Position numbers and translations under genes: made by a program. A stretch of 64,000 bases of DNA from Micromonospora lutea. GTDB lineage: Bacteria > Actinomycetota > Actinomycetes > Mycobacteriales > Micromonosporaceae. The notes beneath the pieces were generated by a model that worked only from the letters and a program-made list of their open reading frames with translations, searched no databases and had not been told where the DNA came from. Numbering within the stretch: position 1 is the first letter of the stretch; the number at the start of each line of letters is the position of its first letter. This document shows positions 16,023 to 27,730 of this stretch, one piece after another. Where the stretch lies: NCBI RefSeq assembly GCF_016863535.1, contig NZ_BOPB01000009.1, forward strand, positions 434,001-498,000. The letters run 5' to 3'.

Positions 16023-17710
16023 CGGGAACCGACCTGCCACGGAGCGATCTCCAGCCGGTCACCCGCCGCAGCGCTGACCAGCGGTGCTCGCCAGGTCATG
16101 AATCTCTCGAACGAACCTTGCTGCTGGCTCCGGTACATCTCCAACTCCACGACAGGACCCGCCACCCGGATCAGGTTGAAGAAGTTACGCCGCCCGTCTG
16201 ACGAAATCGAGCCGCTGCTGCCGCCACCGACGATGTTGAAACTGCCCAACTCCCAGCGCTCATTGTTGTACTCGGGAAGATGGTAGGCCTGCGTCCGCCA
16301 GACGAACGCGCGATGCTTGTGCCCGTGCATCGCGAGGTGCACGCCGTCGCGGGCGGCCATCCGCTGGATCCTGGGCGCGTCGATGGCGATACCGAAGCCG
16401 CTGGCGTACTCGTCGGGCGATTCGAGATCCTCGGTCAACGCCAGATGATGATGCAGCGCGAGTACCCGCAGCGCCGATCCCGGGCTGGACCAGGAGAGGG
16501 CGCTCGTCACCTCACGGTAGGCGGCCTCCTGCACCCGACCCATGCCGGCCAGGAACGAGCGTCCCTGCTCCAGCGAGCTGGAATTGACCGCCGCCACGTC
16601 GACGAGGTTGCCTCCGGGAAAGACGAAACGGCGAGCCATGGACAGGTGCGGCGACGCCGGATATCCGTAGAGCGCCTGGAAGAACGATCGGTAGTTGGCG
16701 GTGGCCTCGGCCGGGGCGACCTCCACCGGTGCCGCGTACTGGTAGGTGTCGCTCCGCGTCCACGCGATGTCGTGATTTCCCGGCACGACCACGAGATGCT
16801 CCATGCCGAGCCCGAGCAAGCCGTTGGTCAGCTTGAACAGTCCCGCCCTCGCCGCCTTGAACTCCTCCGGAGCGGCAACGTAGGTGAGATCGCCGGTGAC
16901 GAGAACCGCTCCGACGGAGCGCTGGTGGTGAGCCAGGGCGTTGGAGATGGCATCGACCATGGTGGGGCGGGTCGCCCCGTCCTCGGTCTCCAGCCGCCAC
17001 TGATGCTCCGACCGGAACTGTCCGGTCGCGTAGTGCGGATCGGTGAGGTGCAGCAGCCAGGGCCCCGGGCAGGCGACCGGCTCCGCCGAGAGAGCACCGT
17101 CCTGACGCTGCGAGGCGGTCAGGAACCGCTCGCTGGAGTCGGTGGGTCGAGTGGGCCGGACCTCCCAGATGGTGGTGTCCATGGTCCGCAGCTCATCGGC
17201 ATCGAGGATTCGCTTGCCCACCAGCCGCTCCAACTGGCTCGCCGGATGGTGCGGCAGCGGCGGCGCCGAGGCGAGGGAGAATCTTCCGAAAAACTCGATG
17301 GGCTCTTCTGCGAGGGCCACCAACCGCAGCCACCCCCTGCTGTGCCGGCTGGACCGGTAGTAGCCGGGGACTCCGTCCCGCTCCGCCTCGGGAGGGCTCA
17401 GCGAGACGAAGCTTCCCAGATCGTCGGCGCGGGGCACGACCACCCGATCGACCACGGCCGGATGCACCGTGCCCGTTCCTGAGTGGAACAGCCCGATCCG
17501 CACCCGCTGCCCGGCGGCCGTCTCGCGGTCGAGTGTCTCCCACACCTCGGCCCGGCCGGGCTCGTTGGGGCGCTTCCACCAGCCCCACCAGCACCACCCT
17601 CGCTCGCGCAGCACCGCTCGGTGTTCGGGCAGGGTGTCGGCGACCAGATCCCGGTAGCGGAACAGGAACCGCAGGGCCGGGGTATTTGTCGGAGATGGTC
17701 CGTCGCTCAT
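16019..17710 (-). CDS. Calcineurin-like metallophosphoesterase with an unusual tryptophan-rich N-terminal domain
   Basis: 563 residues from the ATG at 17710, which has GGAGG upstream. The C-terminal half has all phosphoesterase motifs in order: HLTDPHYATG (DxH), VLVTGDLTYVA (GD), VVPGNHDIAW (GNHD), LALHHHLAL, and MHGHKH (GHxH). It therefore looks active on phosphomono- or diesters such as nucleotides. The N-terminal 230 residues are a separate domain with RGWCWWGWWKRPNEPG and VPGYYRSSRHSRGWLRL, unlike the core fold and possibly a binding domain. I do not recognise that domain. It is first gene of an operon with the HAD hydrolase. Confidence 0.85.
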   Translation of the reverse strand: MSDGPSPTNTPALRFLFRYRDLVADTLPEHRAVLRERGWCWWGWWKRPNEPGRAEVWETLDRETAAGQRVRIGLFHSGTGTVHPAVVDRVVVPRADDLGSFVSLSPPEAERDGVPGYYRSSRHSRGWLRLVALAEEPIEFFGRFSLASAPPLPHHPASQLERLVGKRILDADELRTMDTTIWEVRPTRPTDSSERFLTASQRQDGALSAEPVACPGPWLLHLTDPHYATGQFRSEHQWRLETEDGATRPTMVDAISNALAHHQRSVGAVLVTGDLTYVAAPEEFKAARAGLFKLTNGLLGLGMEHLVVVPGNHDIAWTRSDTYQYAAPVEVAPAEATANYRSFFQALYGYPASPHLSMARRFVFPGGNLVDVAAVNSSSLEQGRSFLAGMGRVQEAAYREVTSALSWSSPGSALRVLALHHHLALTEDLESPDEYASGFGIAIDAPRIQRMAARDGVHLAMHGHKHRAFVWRTQAYHLPEYNNERWELGSFNIVGGGSSGSISSDGRRNFFNLIRVAGPVVELEMYRSQQQGSFERFMTWRAPLVSAAAGDRLEIAPWQVGSR

Positions 17711-17975
17711 ACCAGCGAGCCTCCAACCGCGGGCGGGACGCCCCGGGCAACGTGAGCGCCGATCCGGGAAGAACATTCTGTATACCCGAGCGCGACGACG
17801 AGCGACATCCCTTGTCCGTTCGGGCATCAGCAAGCCGGAACTTCTGTGAGTGAAGCGGTGGTTGTACATCCGGCGGTCCACCCTTTCGCGCCCGACTCCT
17901 CACCTCACATAGCGGCAGCTTGTCGTGGAACGCTCCTGAGCCGGTCGAGGGTCCATACGCAGAGGCAGATACGGT

Positions 17976-17981
17976 TAGTCT
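17976..17981 (+). promoter_or_regulatory. Leaderless -10 box for the first GNAT gene
   Basis: TAGTCT ends exactly six bases before the GTG at 17988; no ribosome site is present. Confidence 0.55.
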
Positions 17982-17987
17982 CTTCCG

Positions 17988-18467
17988 GTGAGCGGGGTGC
18001 GGCGGGCGAGTGTGGACGACGCTCGGGAACTCGTCCGATTGCGGGCGGTCATGTTGGGCGCGATGGGCGGTTCCCCGCCGGAGCCCGGAGAGTGGCAGCA
18101 CACAGCCCTGCGTACGCTCCGGCGGCAGCTGCCGGACCCGGAGGCTGACCTCGCCGCCTACGTGGTGGATGCGCCGGGTCGCCCCGGGACTCTCGCCGCC
18201 TGCGCGGTCGGCGTTATCGACCTGCGGCTCGGCGGGCCGGCGGACCCGAGCGGCCAGTCCGGGTACGTCTTCAACGTGGCGACCGATCCGGCGTACCGTC
18301 GCCGGGGTTTTTCGCGGGCCTGCCTGGTCGCGCTGCTCGACTGGTTCGGCACGCGGGGCGTCCGGACCGTGGATCTGAAGACCAGTCCGGAGGGGGAGTC
18401 GCTCTACCGGGAGCTGGGATTCCGTCTCACCTCGACGGCGGCGATGCGAAGGGTCGGGAGGCTCTGA
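17988..18467 (+). CDS. GNAT-family N-acetyltransferase
   Basis: 159 residues with GNAT motif A GYVFNVATDPAYRRRGFSRACL (acetyl-CoA pyrophosphate loop RRRGFS) and the C-terminal LYRELGFRLTSTAAM. N-terminal RRASVDDARELVRLR is typical. The acceptor is unknown. Its stop shares one base with the start of the next acetyltransferase, so they form a pair. Confidence 0.88.
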   Translation: MSGVRRASVDDARELVRLRAVMLGAMGGSPPEPGEWQHTALRTLRRQLPDPEADLAAYVVDAPGRPGTLAACAVGVIDLRLGGPADPSGQSGYVFNVATDPAYRRRGFSRACLVALLDWFGTRGVRTVDLKTSPEGESLYRELGFRLTSTAAMRRVGRL

Positions 18468-19030
18468 TGTTCGCTGCGCCGTTGACGGATGATGTCGAAC
18501 TACGGCCGCTGAACCCGTGGCACGCCGAGGAGTTCCTGGCCAACCTGGACCGGTCGCGGGAACACATCTCGCCCTGGGTGTCGCCGTCCTTCGTGGCCGC
18601 CGATCTCGACGCGGCGCGGCACGTCCTTCAGCGGTACGCCGACCGGTGGGCTCGCGACGACGGCGGCATCTGGGGAATCTGGTCCGGCGGCACGCTGGTC
18701 GGTGGGGTGCTGCTGGTGTCGCTCAGCACGGCTTCGGGCGTGTGCGAGGCGGGTTGCTGGCTGGAGCCGACCGCCGTCGGGCGGGGTCTGGTGACCAGGG
18801 CGGTCGAACGGGTCATCGACTGGGCGTTCGTCGAGCGTGGGTTGCACCGTGTGGAGTGGCGCACCAACGCCGGCAACGTACGCAGCATCGCGGTGGCCCG
18901 CCGGTTGGGCATGCGCCGTGACGGTGTCCTGCGGGAGGTGCTGCCGGGGCCGCAGGGCCGCGTCGACCTGGAGATCTGGTCGGTGTTGGCACCCGAGTGG
19001 CGGGCCCGGCGCGCCGGAGTTCCGTCGTAA
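18467..19030 (+). CDS. RimJ/RimL-type GNAT acetyltransferase
   Basis: 187 residues. The start VELRPLNPWHAEEFLANLDRSREHISPWV and the C-terminal segment HRVEWRTNAGNVRSIAVARRLGMRRDGVLRE are characteristic of the RimJ/RimL group, which acetylates protein N-termini, amines or drugs. The acetyl-CoA loop is AVGRGLVTRAV. It overlaps the upstream gene by one base (TGATG). Confidence 0.88.
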   Translation: MFAAPLTDDVELRPLNPWHAEEFLANLDRSREHISPWVSPSFVAADLDAARHVLQRYADRWARDDGGIWGIWSGGTLVGGVLLVSLSTASGVCEAGCWLEPTAVGRGLVTRAVERVIDWAFVERGLHRVEWRTNAGNVRSIAVARRLGMRRDGVLREVLPGPQGRVDLEIWSVLAPEWRARRAGVPS

Positions 19031-19066
19031 GGGACTCCGGCGACGTGGCTCCTGGCGATAGTGGAG

Positions 19067-19105
19067 CCGCCGGTGGCGGGGGCACGTGCCCTCACCACCG
19101 GCGGC
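19067..19105. terminator. Bidirectional hairpin terminator
   Basis: An 11-base outer stem (GCCGCCGGTGG at 19067-19077 with 19095-19105) encloses the 12-base palindrome GGGCACGTGCCC. It lies between convergent stops at 19030 and 19125. Confidence 0.7.
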
Positions 19106-19124
19106 CGGTCGCCTTAGGAGCGGG

Positions 19125-20033
19125 TCAGGAGGTGGAGACGTCCACCGTCCCGGCGTAGTCCGGGTTGGCCTTCAGCCACTCCTCGACGGCCTTCTCCTCG
19201 TCGTCCTTGTGCACGTTGAACATCAGGTCCTCGAGCGAGCCGAGCTGCTGGTCGTCCATCTTGAACTTCTTCAGCATCTCGGTGACCTCGGGGAAGTCCG
19301 CACCGAAGCCCTGACGGGCCAGCGTGTGGATCTCCTCGGCCCCGCCGAGCGTGCCCTTCGGGTCCTTCAGGTCCTTCAGCGGGTACTTCGCGTAGGCCCA
19401 GTGCGGGTGCCACAGGGTCACCACGATCGGCTTCTGGTCCTTGACCGCAGCGTCCAGCGCGGCCAGCATGGCCGGGGTCGACGAGGTGGTCAGCTTCAGC
19501 TTGCCGGTCAGGTCGTACTCCGGGATGACCTTGTCCTGGGTGGCGGCGGTCAGGCCGGCGCCGGCCTCGATGCCGATGATCTCGCCGCCGAAGGTGCCCG
19601 CGTTCGCGGCGAGGTCCTCCAGCGAGTCGATGCCCGACACGTACTCGGGGACGGCGATGCTCAGGCTGGCGTTGTCGTACCAGACGCCGACCTTCTCGAT
19701 CTTGTCGCCGTACCGCTCCATGTAGTCCGCGTGGGTCTGCGGCAGCCAGCTGTCGAGGAAGAGGTCGATGTCCCCCGTCGACAGGCCCTGGTAGACCACC
19801 CCCGCCTCGACGTTCTTGAGCTCGACCTCGTAGCCCTTCTCCTCCAGCAGGTTCTTCCAGAGGTACGAGGCGGCAATGGCCTCGTCCCAGGCCATGTAGC
19901 CGATGCTGATCTTCTTGCTGTCGCCGGCGCCGCCCGCAGAATCGTCGGAGTCGCCGCAGGCGGCAACGCCGGTCAGCGCCAGAGCGGCGGTGGCCGCCAG
20001 CGCGACCCGGCGCACCAAACTACTGCTCCACAT
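19125..20033 (-). CDS. Glycine betaine/proline ABC transporter substrate-binding lipoprotein
   Basis: 302 residues from ATG 20033 (GGAAGGA upstream). The signal peptide ends in a lipobox LTGVAAC, so the mature protein is lipid-anchored outside the membrane. The OpuAC/ProX fold is shown by ISIGYMAWDEAIAASYLWKNLLEEKG, DIDLFLDSWLPQTHADYM and VGVWYDNASLSIAVPEYV. The tryptophans fit an aromatic cage for quaternary ammonium ligands. It is third in the operon after permease and ATPase. Confidence 0.92.
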   Translation of the reverse strand: MWSSSLVRRVALAATAALALTGVAACGDSDDSAGGAGDSKKISIGYMAWDEAIAASYLWKNLLEEKGYEVELKNVEAGVVYQGLSTGDIDLFLDSWLPQTHADYMERYGDKIEKVGVWYDNASLSIAVPEYVSGIDSLEDLAANAGTFGGEIIGIEAGAGLTAATQDKVIPEYDLTGKLKLTTSSTPAMLAALDAAVKDQKPIVVTLWHPHWAYAKYPLKDLKDPKGTLGGAEEIHTLARQGFGADFPEVTEMLKKFKMDDQQLGSLEDLMFNVHKDDEEKAVEEWLKANPDYAGTVDVSTS

Positions 20034-20132
20034 GTGGAGTTCCTTCCCTTGTTGCGGTAAGCCGGCGGAACTCGCGGTAGCGAGGCAGGGCGCCGGCACT
20101 GATGACTTCCCCGCGTGGGTCAGGCCGGTGGA

Positions 20133-21016
<884 letters not shown>

Positions 21017-21020
<4 letters not shown>

Positions 21021-22417
21021 GCTGGCCCTCCCGTCATCCGGGCTGAGGGCTCAGCAACCACCTGGGCTGGTACCTCTGGGGTGGCGGCCGGGCCGCTTCC
21101 GGTCGATGCCGTGCCGACGTCGTCGCTGGCCGGGATCGCGTCGCTGGTCTGCGCCGCGTCGTTGGTCGGTGCCGGATCGGCCGTGCCGGTGGGCTCGGGC
21201 GTGGTGGTGCTCTCGCTGACGTCTGGGCTGATGCTGCCCAGTGCGCTGAGCAGCGTGACCCGCGGAATCACGCCGGCGAGCCGACCGGCGGCGTCAACCA
21301 CGGCGACCGGAGCCGGGCTCTCGGCGCAGGGGGCGAAGATGTCGGCCACCGGCGTCGTGTCCGCGACCGTGCGGGCGTACTCGGTCGACACGATCTCCTG
21401 GAGGTTCTTCCGCCCTTCCCGGACGGCCTGGGTGGCGGCGTCGGCGGTCACGGTGCCCAGGTACCGCTTGTCGCGGCCGGTGATGTAGACGGCCGAGGTC
21501 TGCGTCTCGCGCAGCACCCGGGCAGCCACTCGAGGGCCGGAGTTGACATCCACCACGCCGAGCGGTCGCTCCATGACCGCCGACGCGGTGAGGATCCTCG
21601 TCCGGTCGACATCGGCGACGAACTGGGCGACGTAGTCGTTGGACGGGTCGGTGAGGATCTCCTCGGCGGTGCCGATCTGGACGATCCGGCCGGCCCGCAT
21701 GACCGCGATGCGGTCGCCGAGGCGCATCGCCTCGTTGAGATCATGTGTGATGAACACGATCGTCTTACCGAGCTCGGCCTGCAGTTCGAGTAACTGGTCC
21801 TGCACTTCACGGCGGATGAGCGGATCGAGCGCGGAGAAGGCCTCGTCCATGAGCATGATCTCGGTGCCGGCGGCGAGCGCGCGGGCCAGTCCGACCCGCT
21901 GGCGCATACCACCGGAGAGTTCCTGCGGCAGCTTGTCTGCCCAGCCGTCGAGTCCGACCATCCGGAGCGCCTGCAGCGCCTTCTCCCGGCGCTCGGCGCG
22001 CGGCAGGCCCGCGACCTCAAGCGCGTAGCCGGCGTTGTCCAACACCGACCGGTGTGGTTGGAGCGCGAAGTGCTGGAAGACCATGCTGATCTTCTCGCGG
22101 CGCAGCTTCCGTAGTGCGGCTGGCTTGAGCTTGGTGATGTCGATCCCGTCGACCTCGACCGTGCCGTGCGTGGGGGGCAGCAGGCCGTTGAGCATCCGGA
22201 TCAAGGTGGACTTCCCCGAGCCGGACAGGCCCATGACCACGAAGATCTCGCCGCGCCTGACCTCGAAGTTCGCGTCGACGACGGCAGCCGTGACCGACAG
22301 GTCTGCCAGCTTCTCGTCCCCGTCTGCGCTGTTCCGGAGAATCTCCGCTGCCTTGTCGGCGCGGTTGCCGTAGACCTTGTAGAGGGATTTCACTCTGAGT
22401 GCGGACACGGTCTCCAT
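21017..22417 (-). CDS. Glycine betaine/proline ABC transporter ATP-binding protein with CBS-like region
   Basis: 466 residues from ATG 22417; GTG 22408 is also possible. ABC motifs are Walker A GLSGSGKSTLIRM, signature LSGGMRQRVGLARALA and Walker B EIMLMDEAFSALDP. A C-terminal CBS-type regulatory region follows (VAQFVADVDRTRILTASAVM...). In OpuA/ProV this region senses ionic strength or c-di-AMP. The last 75 or so residues form an unusual Ser/Thr/Pro/Asp-rich disordered tail before the permease start. Confidence 0.93.
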
Positions 22418-22717
22418 TCCAAGGGGCACAGAGTACGCGGGCAGCTTTCTTGGGCGAGGCACGAATGCGCTTTTCTATCCACGCTGTCGTTGCCGGGGGC
22501 CTGCCGAAGTCACGACAGCCCTGGTGAGCGAGCCTCGACCTTACCCGAGAGTTTTCTGTGAACGGCAACCCCCGCAACCCAGCCCGGGTGCGCCTCGTCG
22601 CCAGAACATAGCGACAAAAATCGATGTGCCTTGCGCCTGGGCATTGGTGAGCGACGCGCAATTCTGGTATCGAGGATCGGGTGACCGGCGGGCGCTCCAG
22701 TGGGGGATATTCCGGTC

Positions 22718-22729
22718 ATGGTGCACCAT
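22718..22729. promoter_or_regulatory. Perfect 12-base palindrome, possible operator
   Basis: ATGGTGCACCAT is a perfect palindrome about 300 bases upstream of the transporter ATPase start. It could be a dimeric regulator site; no regulator is assigned. Confidence 0.3.
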
Positions 22730-23030
22730 AATGGCACTAGATTGATCATGGTTTGCTGCCGTCACCATCCGAATGAGTTCTTCTCGACCGTGTTCGCTCC
22801 AGCCGTCCGTCGAGACCGATGGTGTTGTTTTCTTCACTCGCGGCACACCGTATTTCGGTACGGTCCACGCCTAGGTCAGGCGGCCCGTCTTGGATCCGTC
22901 ATATCTGACCGATGTGGATTTTCATGAAACCGACATGGAATCTCCACGGGACCGAGACGGAATCTCCATGACATCTACACGATCCGGCAACACCCCAATC
23001 CCGCCACCCCACCCGCCCCCGGACCGGTCT

Positions 23031-23107
23031 CGTCGATCATGCAGTTGTGGTTCCCGTTCTGCCGCGATTCACGGCTTTTGCGAGGTGCCACAAGTGCATG
23101 ATCGACG
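23031..23107. repeat. GTYGATCA-type hairpin element, copy 1
   Basis: 20-base arms (23031-23050 and 23088-23107) match at 19 of 20 positions; the left arm begins CGTCGATCATGCAGTTG. It lies 70 bases beyond the glutathione peroxidase stop. The arms resemble those at 52165-52225 and 60447-60507. Confidence 0.7.
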
Positions 23108-23160
23108 CGACGGGACGGGGCGCGACGCGACGGGACGGGACGGGACGGGACGGGGTGGGG
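23108..23160. repeat. GGGAC-type tandem repeat
   Basis: Imperfect then perfect repeats of a five-base unit (CGGGA), followed by a G-rich run up to the stop of the glutathione peroxidase gene. It is simple sequence of a kind prone to slippage. Confidence 0.6.
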
Positions 23161-23179
23161 GGTGGGGGGTGGGGGTGGT

Positions 23180-23668
23180 TTAGGTGGGGAGGGTTTTGTG
23201 GAGGGCGGCGTGTAGGTCGGGGTCGTCGGGGGTGACGGTGGGGGCGAAGCGGGTGGCGGCGGTGCCGTCGGGGGCGACGAGGAACTTCTCGAAGTTCCAG
23301 CGGACGTCGCCGGTGTGGCCGTCGGCGTCCGGCGTGTCCACCAGGGCCGCGTACAGGGGGTGTCGGTTGGGGCCGTTGACGTCCACCTTCTCCGTGATCG
23401 GGAAGGTCACTCCATAGTTGACCTGGCAGAACTCGCTGATTTCCGCCGCGGTGCCGGGCTCCTGGCCGGCGAACTGGTTGCACGGCACGCCGAGCACCGT
23501 CAACCCGCGATCGGCGTACTCGTCCTGAAGGGCCTGCAGGCCGGCGTACTGCGGGGTGAGGCCGCAGCGGGAGGCGACGTTGACGATCAGCAGGGTGCGT
23601 CCGCGGTACTGCGCGAGATCGGCCGGGCCGCCGGTGAGCGTACCGATCGGAATGTCGAAGACGGTCAT
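23180..23668 (-). CDS. Glutathione peroxidase-family thiol peroxidase
   Basis: 162 residues. It reduces peroxides with thiols; in actinobacteria the reductant is likely thioredoxin or mycothiol-linked, since glutathione is absent. The peroxidatic cysteine is C35 in NVASRCGLTPQY, so it is a Cys rather than a Sec enzyme. The catalytic glutamine region VPCNQFAGQEPG and tryptophan in RWNFEKFL are present. A -10 fits a leaderless start at 23668. Confidence 0.93.
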   Translation of the reverse strand: MTVFDIPIGTLTGGPADLAQYRGRTLLIVNVASRCGLTPQYAGLQALQDEYADRGLTVLGVPCNQFAGQEPGTAAEISEFCQVNYGVTFPITEKVDVNGPNRHPLYAALVDTPDADGHTGDVRWNFEKFLVAPDGTAATRFAPTVTPDDPDLHAALHKTLPT

Positions 23669-23674
23669 GTCGGG

Positions 23675-23680
23675 AGGCTA
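23675..23680 (-). promoter_or_regulatory. Leaderless -10 box of the glutathione peroxidase gene
   Basis: On the minus strand TAGCCT ends exactly six bases before the ATG at 23668; the intervening bases hold no ribosome site. Confidence 0.55.
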
Positions 23681-23809
23681 CCCGCCGGGAGCGGGCCCGC
23701 AGATGGTGTGGAGACGGGTGACGTTACCGACCGGTACCCGGCTGATGGCCGACGGTGAACGGCTGGTGCGGCCGATCTGACTCTACAAGCCAATCGATAC
23801 ATGCACATC

Positions 23810-23838
23810 TTGACGAAGTGGTGGCGTGTGAGTAGCGT
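23810..23838 (+). promoter_or_regulatory. Chitinase promoter (sigma-70-like)
   Basis: TTGACG (23810-23815), a 17-base spacer and TAGCGT (23833-23838) form the best two-box promoter in the window. The start would be near 23845, about 40 bases before the ATG. Confidence 0.65.
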
Positions 23839-23850
23839 CTCCTCAACCTT

Positions 23851-23866
23851 TTGGAAAGTTTCCTAA
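23851..23866 (+). promoter_or_regulatory. Palindromic operator candidate in the chitinase leader
   Basis: TTGGAAAGTTTCCTAA contains the odd-centred palindrome GGAAA-G-TTTCC just after the predicted transcription start. GAAASTTTC-like motifs have been described near actinobacterial polysaccharide hydrolase genes. A bound repressor here would block transcription. Confidence 0.5.
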
Positions 23867-23883
23867 CTGTTTGGAGACGCCAC

Positions 23884-25497
<1,614 letters not shown>

Positions 25498-25524
25498 GTC
25501 GACGGCCGACGCATCACCCACCCC

Positions 25525-25556
25525 GACGGGGAGGGGCCCACCGGCTCCTCCCCGTC
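25525..25556 (+). terminator. Hairpin terminator after the chitinase gene
   Basis: GACGGGGAGG (25525-25534) pairs perfectly with CCTCCCCGTC (25547-25556), 28 bases after the stop. Confidence 0.65.
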
Positions 25557-25584
25557 CGGCTCGCCGCGCCCTTCCCCGCCACAA

Positions 25585-25640
25585 GCGTTAGGAAGGGCCC
25601 CTTCCTATACACCAGGCGTTAGGAAGGGGCCCTTCCTTAC
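25585..25640. repeat. Bipartite palindromic repeat, copy 1
   Basis: Two units, 25585-25610 and 25616-25640, each read GCGTTAGGAAGGGnnCCTTCC with ends TATAC or TTAC. The unit starts are 31 bases apart. The same layout recurs at 35773-35828 and 49069-49124. Confidence 0.8.
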
Positions 25641-25706
25641 CCCGCAGGAGGGTGTGACAGACTCGCCGCTCGACCATGTCTCGATGTCCGCCGTCGAGAG
25701 GAAGTG

Positions 25707-26186
25707 ATGCGGGTGACGTACCAGCGACCGGCGATCGTCGCGCTCCTGGCGACCGTGTCGTTCACCCTGGTCGGATGCGGGTTCGTCGGTGGTGAGAACG
25801 AGGCGGAGCAGCCCGGGCGGGCACCGGCCGAGGAGGCCATGCTGAAGTCCCGCGAGCGGGTCCAGGCATACCTCGACGCGATGGCGGCCAAGGACGTGGC
25901 GGCCGGTCGCAGCCAGCTCTGCGCGGTGCTGCACGAGGCGTTCGATGCCGCCGCCACCGAGCCGAACGGCGACTTCGCCGACCACTTCGAGGTGTCGACG
26001 TCCGAGATCACCGACGTTCGACCCGGCCCGTCCGGGCAGGAGGTCAGTACCGCGGTCACGGTGACCGTCGGCAAGAAGAAGGCGACCCGCCCGCTGCTGT
26101 TCACGGTCACCCGCGACGGGCTCGACTGGTGCATCTCCGACGAGCGCCCCGGCGCGAACAGCCCGGCCCCGGCCCCCACGCCCTGA
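25707..26186 (+). CDS. Lipoprotein of unknown function
   Basis: 159 residues. The N-terminus MRVTYQRPAIVALLATVSFTLVGCGF carries a signal peptide with lipobox LVGC, so it is a membrane-anchored exported protein. The rest (SRERVQAYLDAMAAKDVAAGRSQLC ... TVTRDGLDWCISDERPG) resembles small NTF2-like or DUF4878-type lipoproteins and has two cysteines that may pair. ATG 25707 is preferred over GTG 25704 because AGAGGA is better spaced. Confidence 0.75.
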   Translation: MRVTYQRPAIVALLATVSFTLVGCGFVGGENEAEQPGRAPAEEAMLKSRERVQAYLDAMAAKDVAAGRSQLCAVLHEAFDAAATEPNGDFADHFEVSTSEITDVRPGPSGQEVSTAVTVTVGKKKATRPLLFTVTRDGLDWCISDERPGANSPAPAPTP

Positions 26187-27680
<1,494 letters not shown>

Positions 27681-27730
27681 CGCGAGGAGTGAGCTTGCGA
27701 GCCCCGCAGTCGGCGGCCGGAAGGACAACA

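Larger units (their letters stand above)
22418..23179. other. Long intergenic region upstream of the betaine transporter operon
   Basis: About 760 bases of visibly lower GC than the flanks and without a credible gene. It holds a 12-base palindrome ATGGTGCACCAT (22718-22729), a direct repeat of GGAATCTCCA near 22930-22970, the hairpin element at 23031-23107 and a GGGAC-type tandem run at about 23108-23160. The osmoregulated promoter of the transporter operon is expected here. Confidence 0.5.

Noticed and set aside
23108..23160. CRISPR array
   Set aside because: The repeats are five-base simple sequence without spacers, and no cas genes are present.
23180..23668. Selenocysteine in the glutathione peroxidase
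   Set aside because: The active-site codon is a normal cysteine codon in NVASRCGLT and there is no in-frame TGA.
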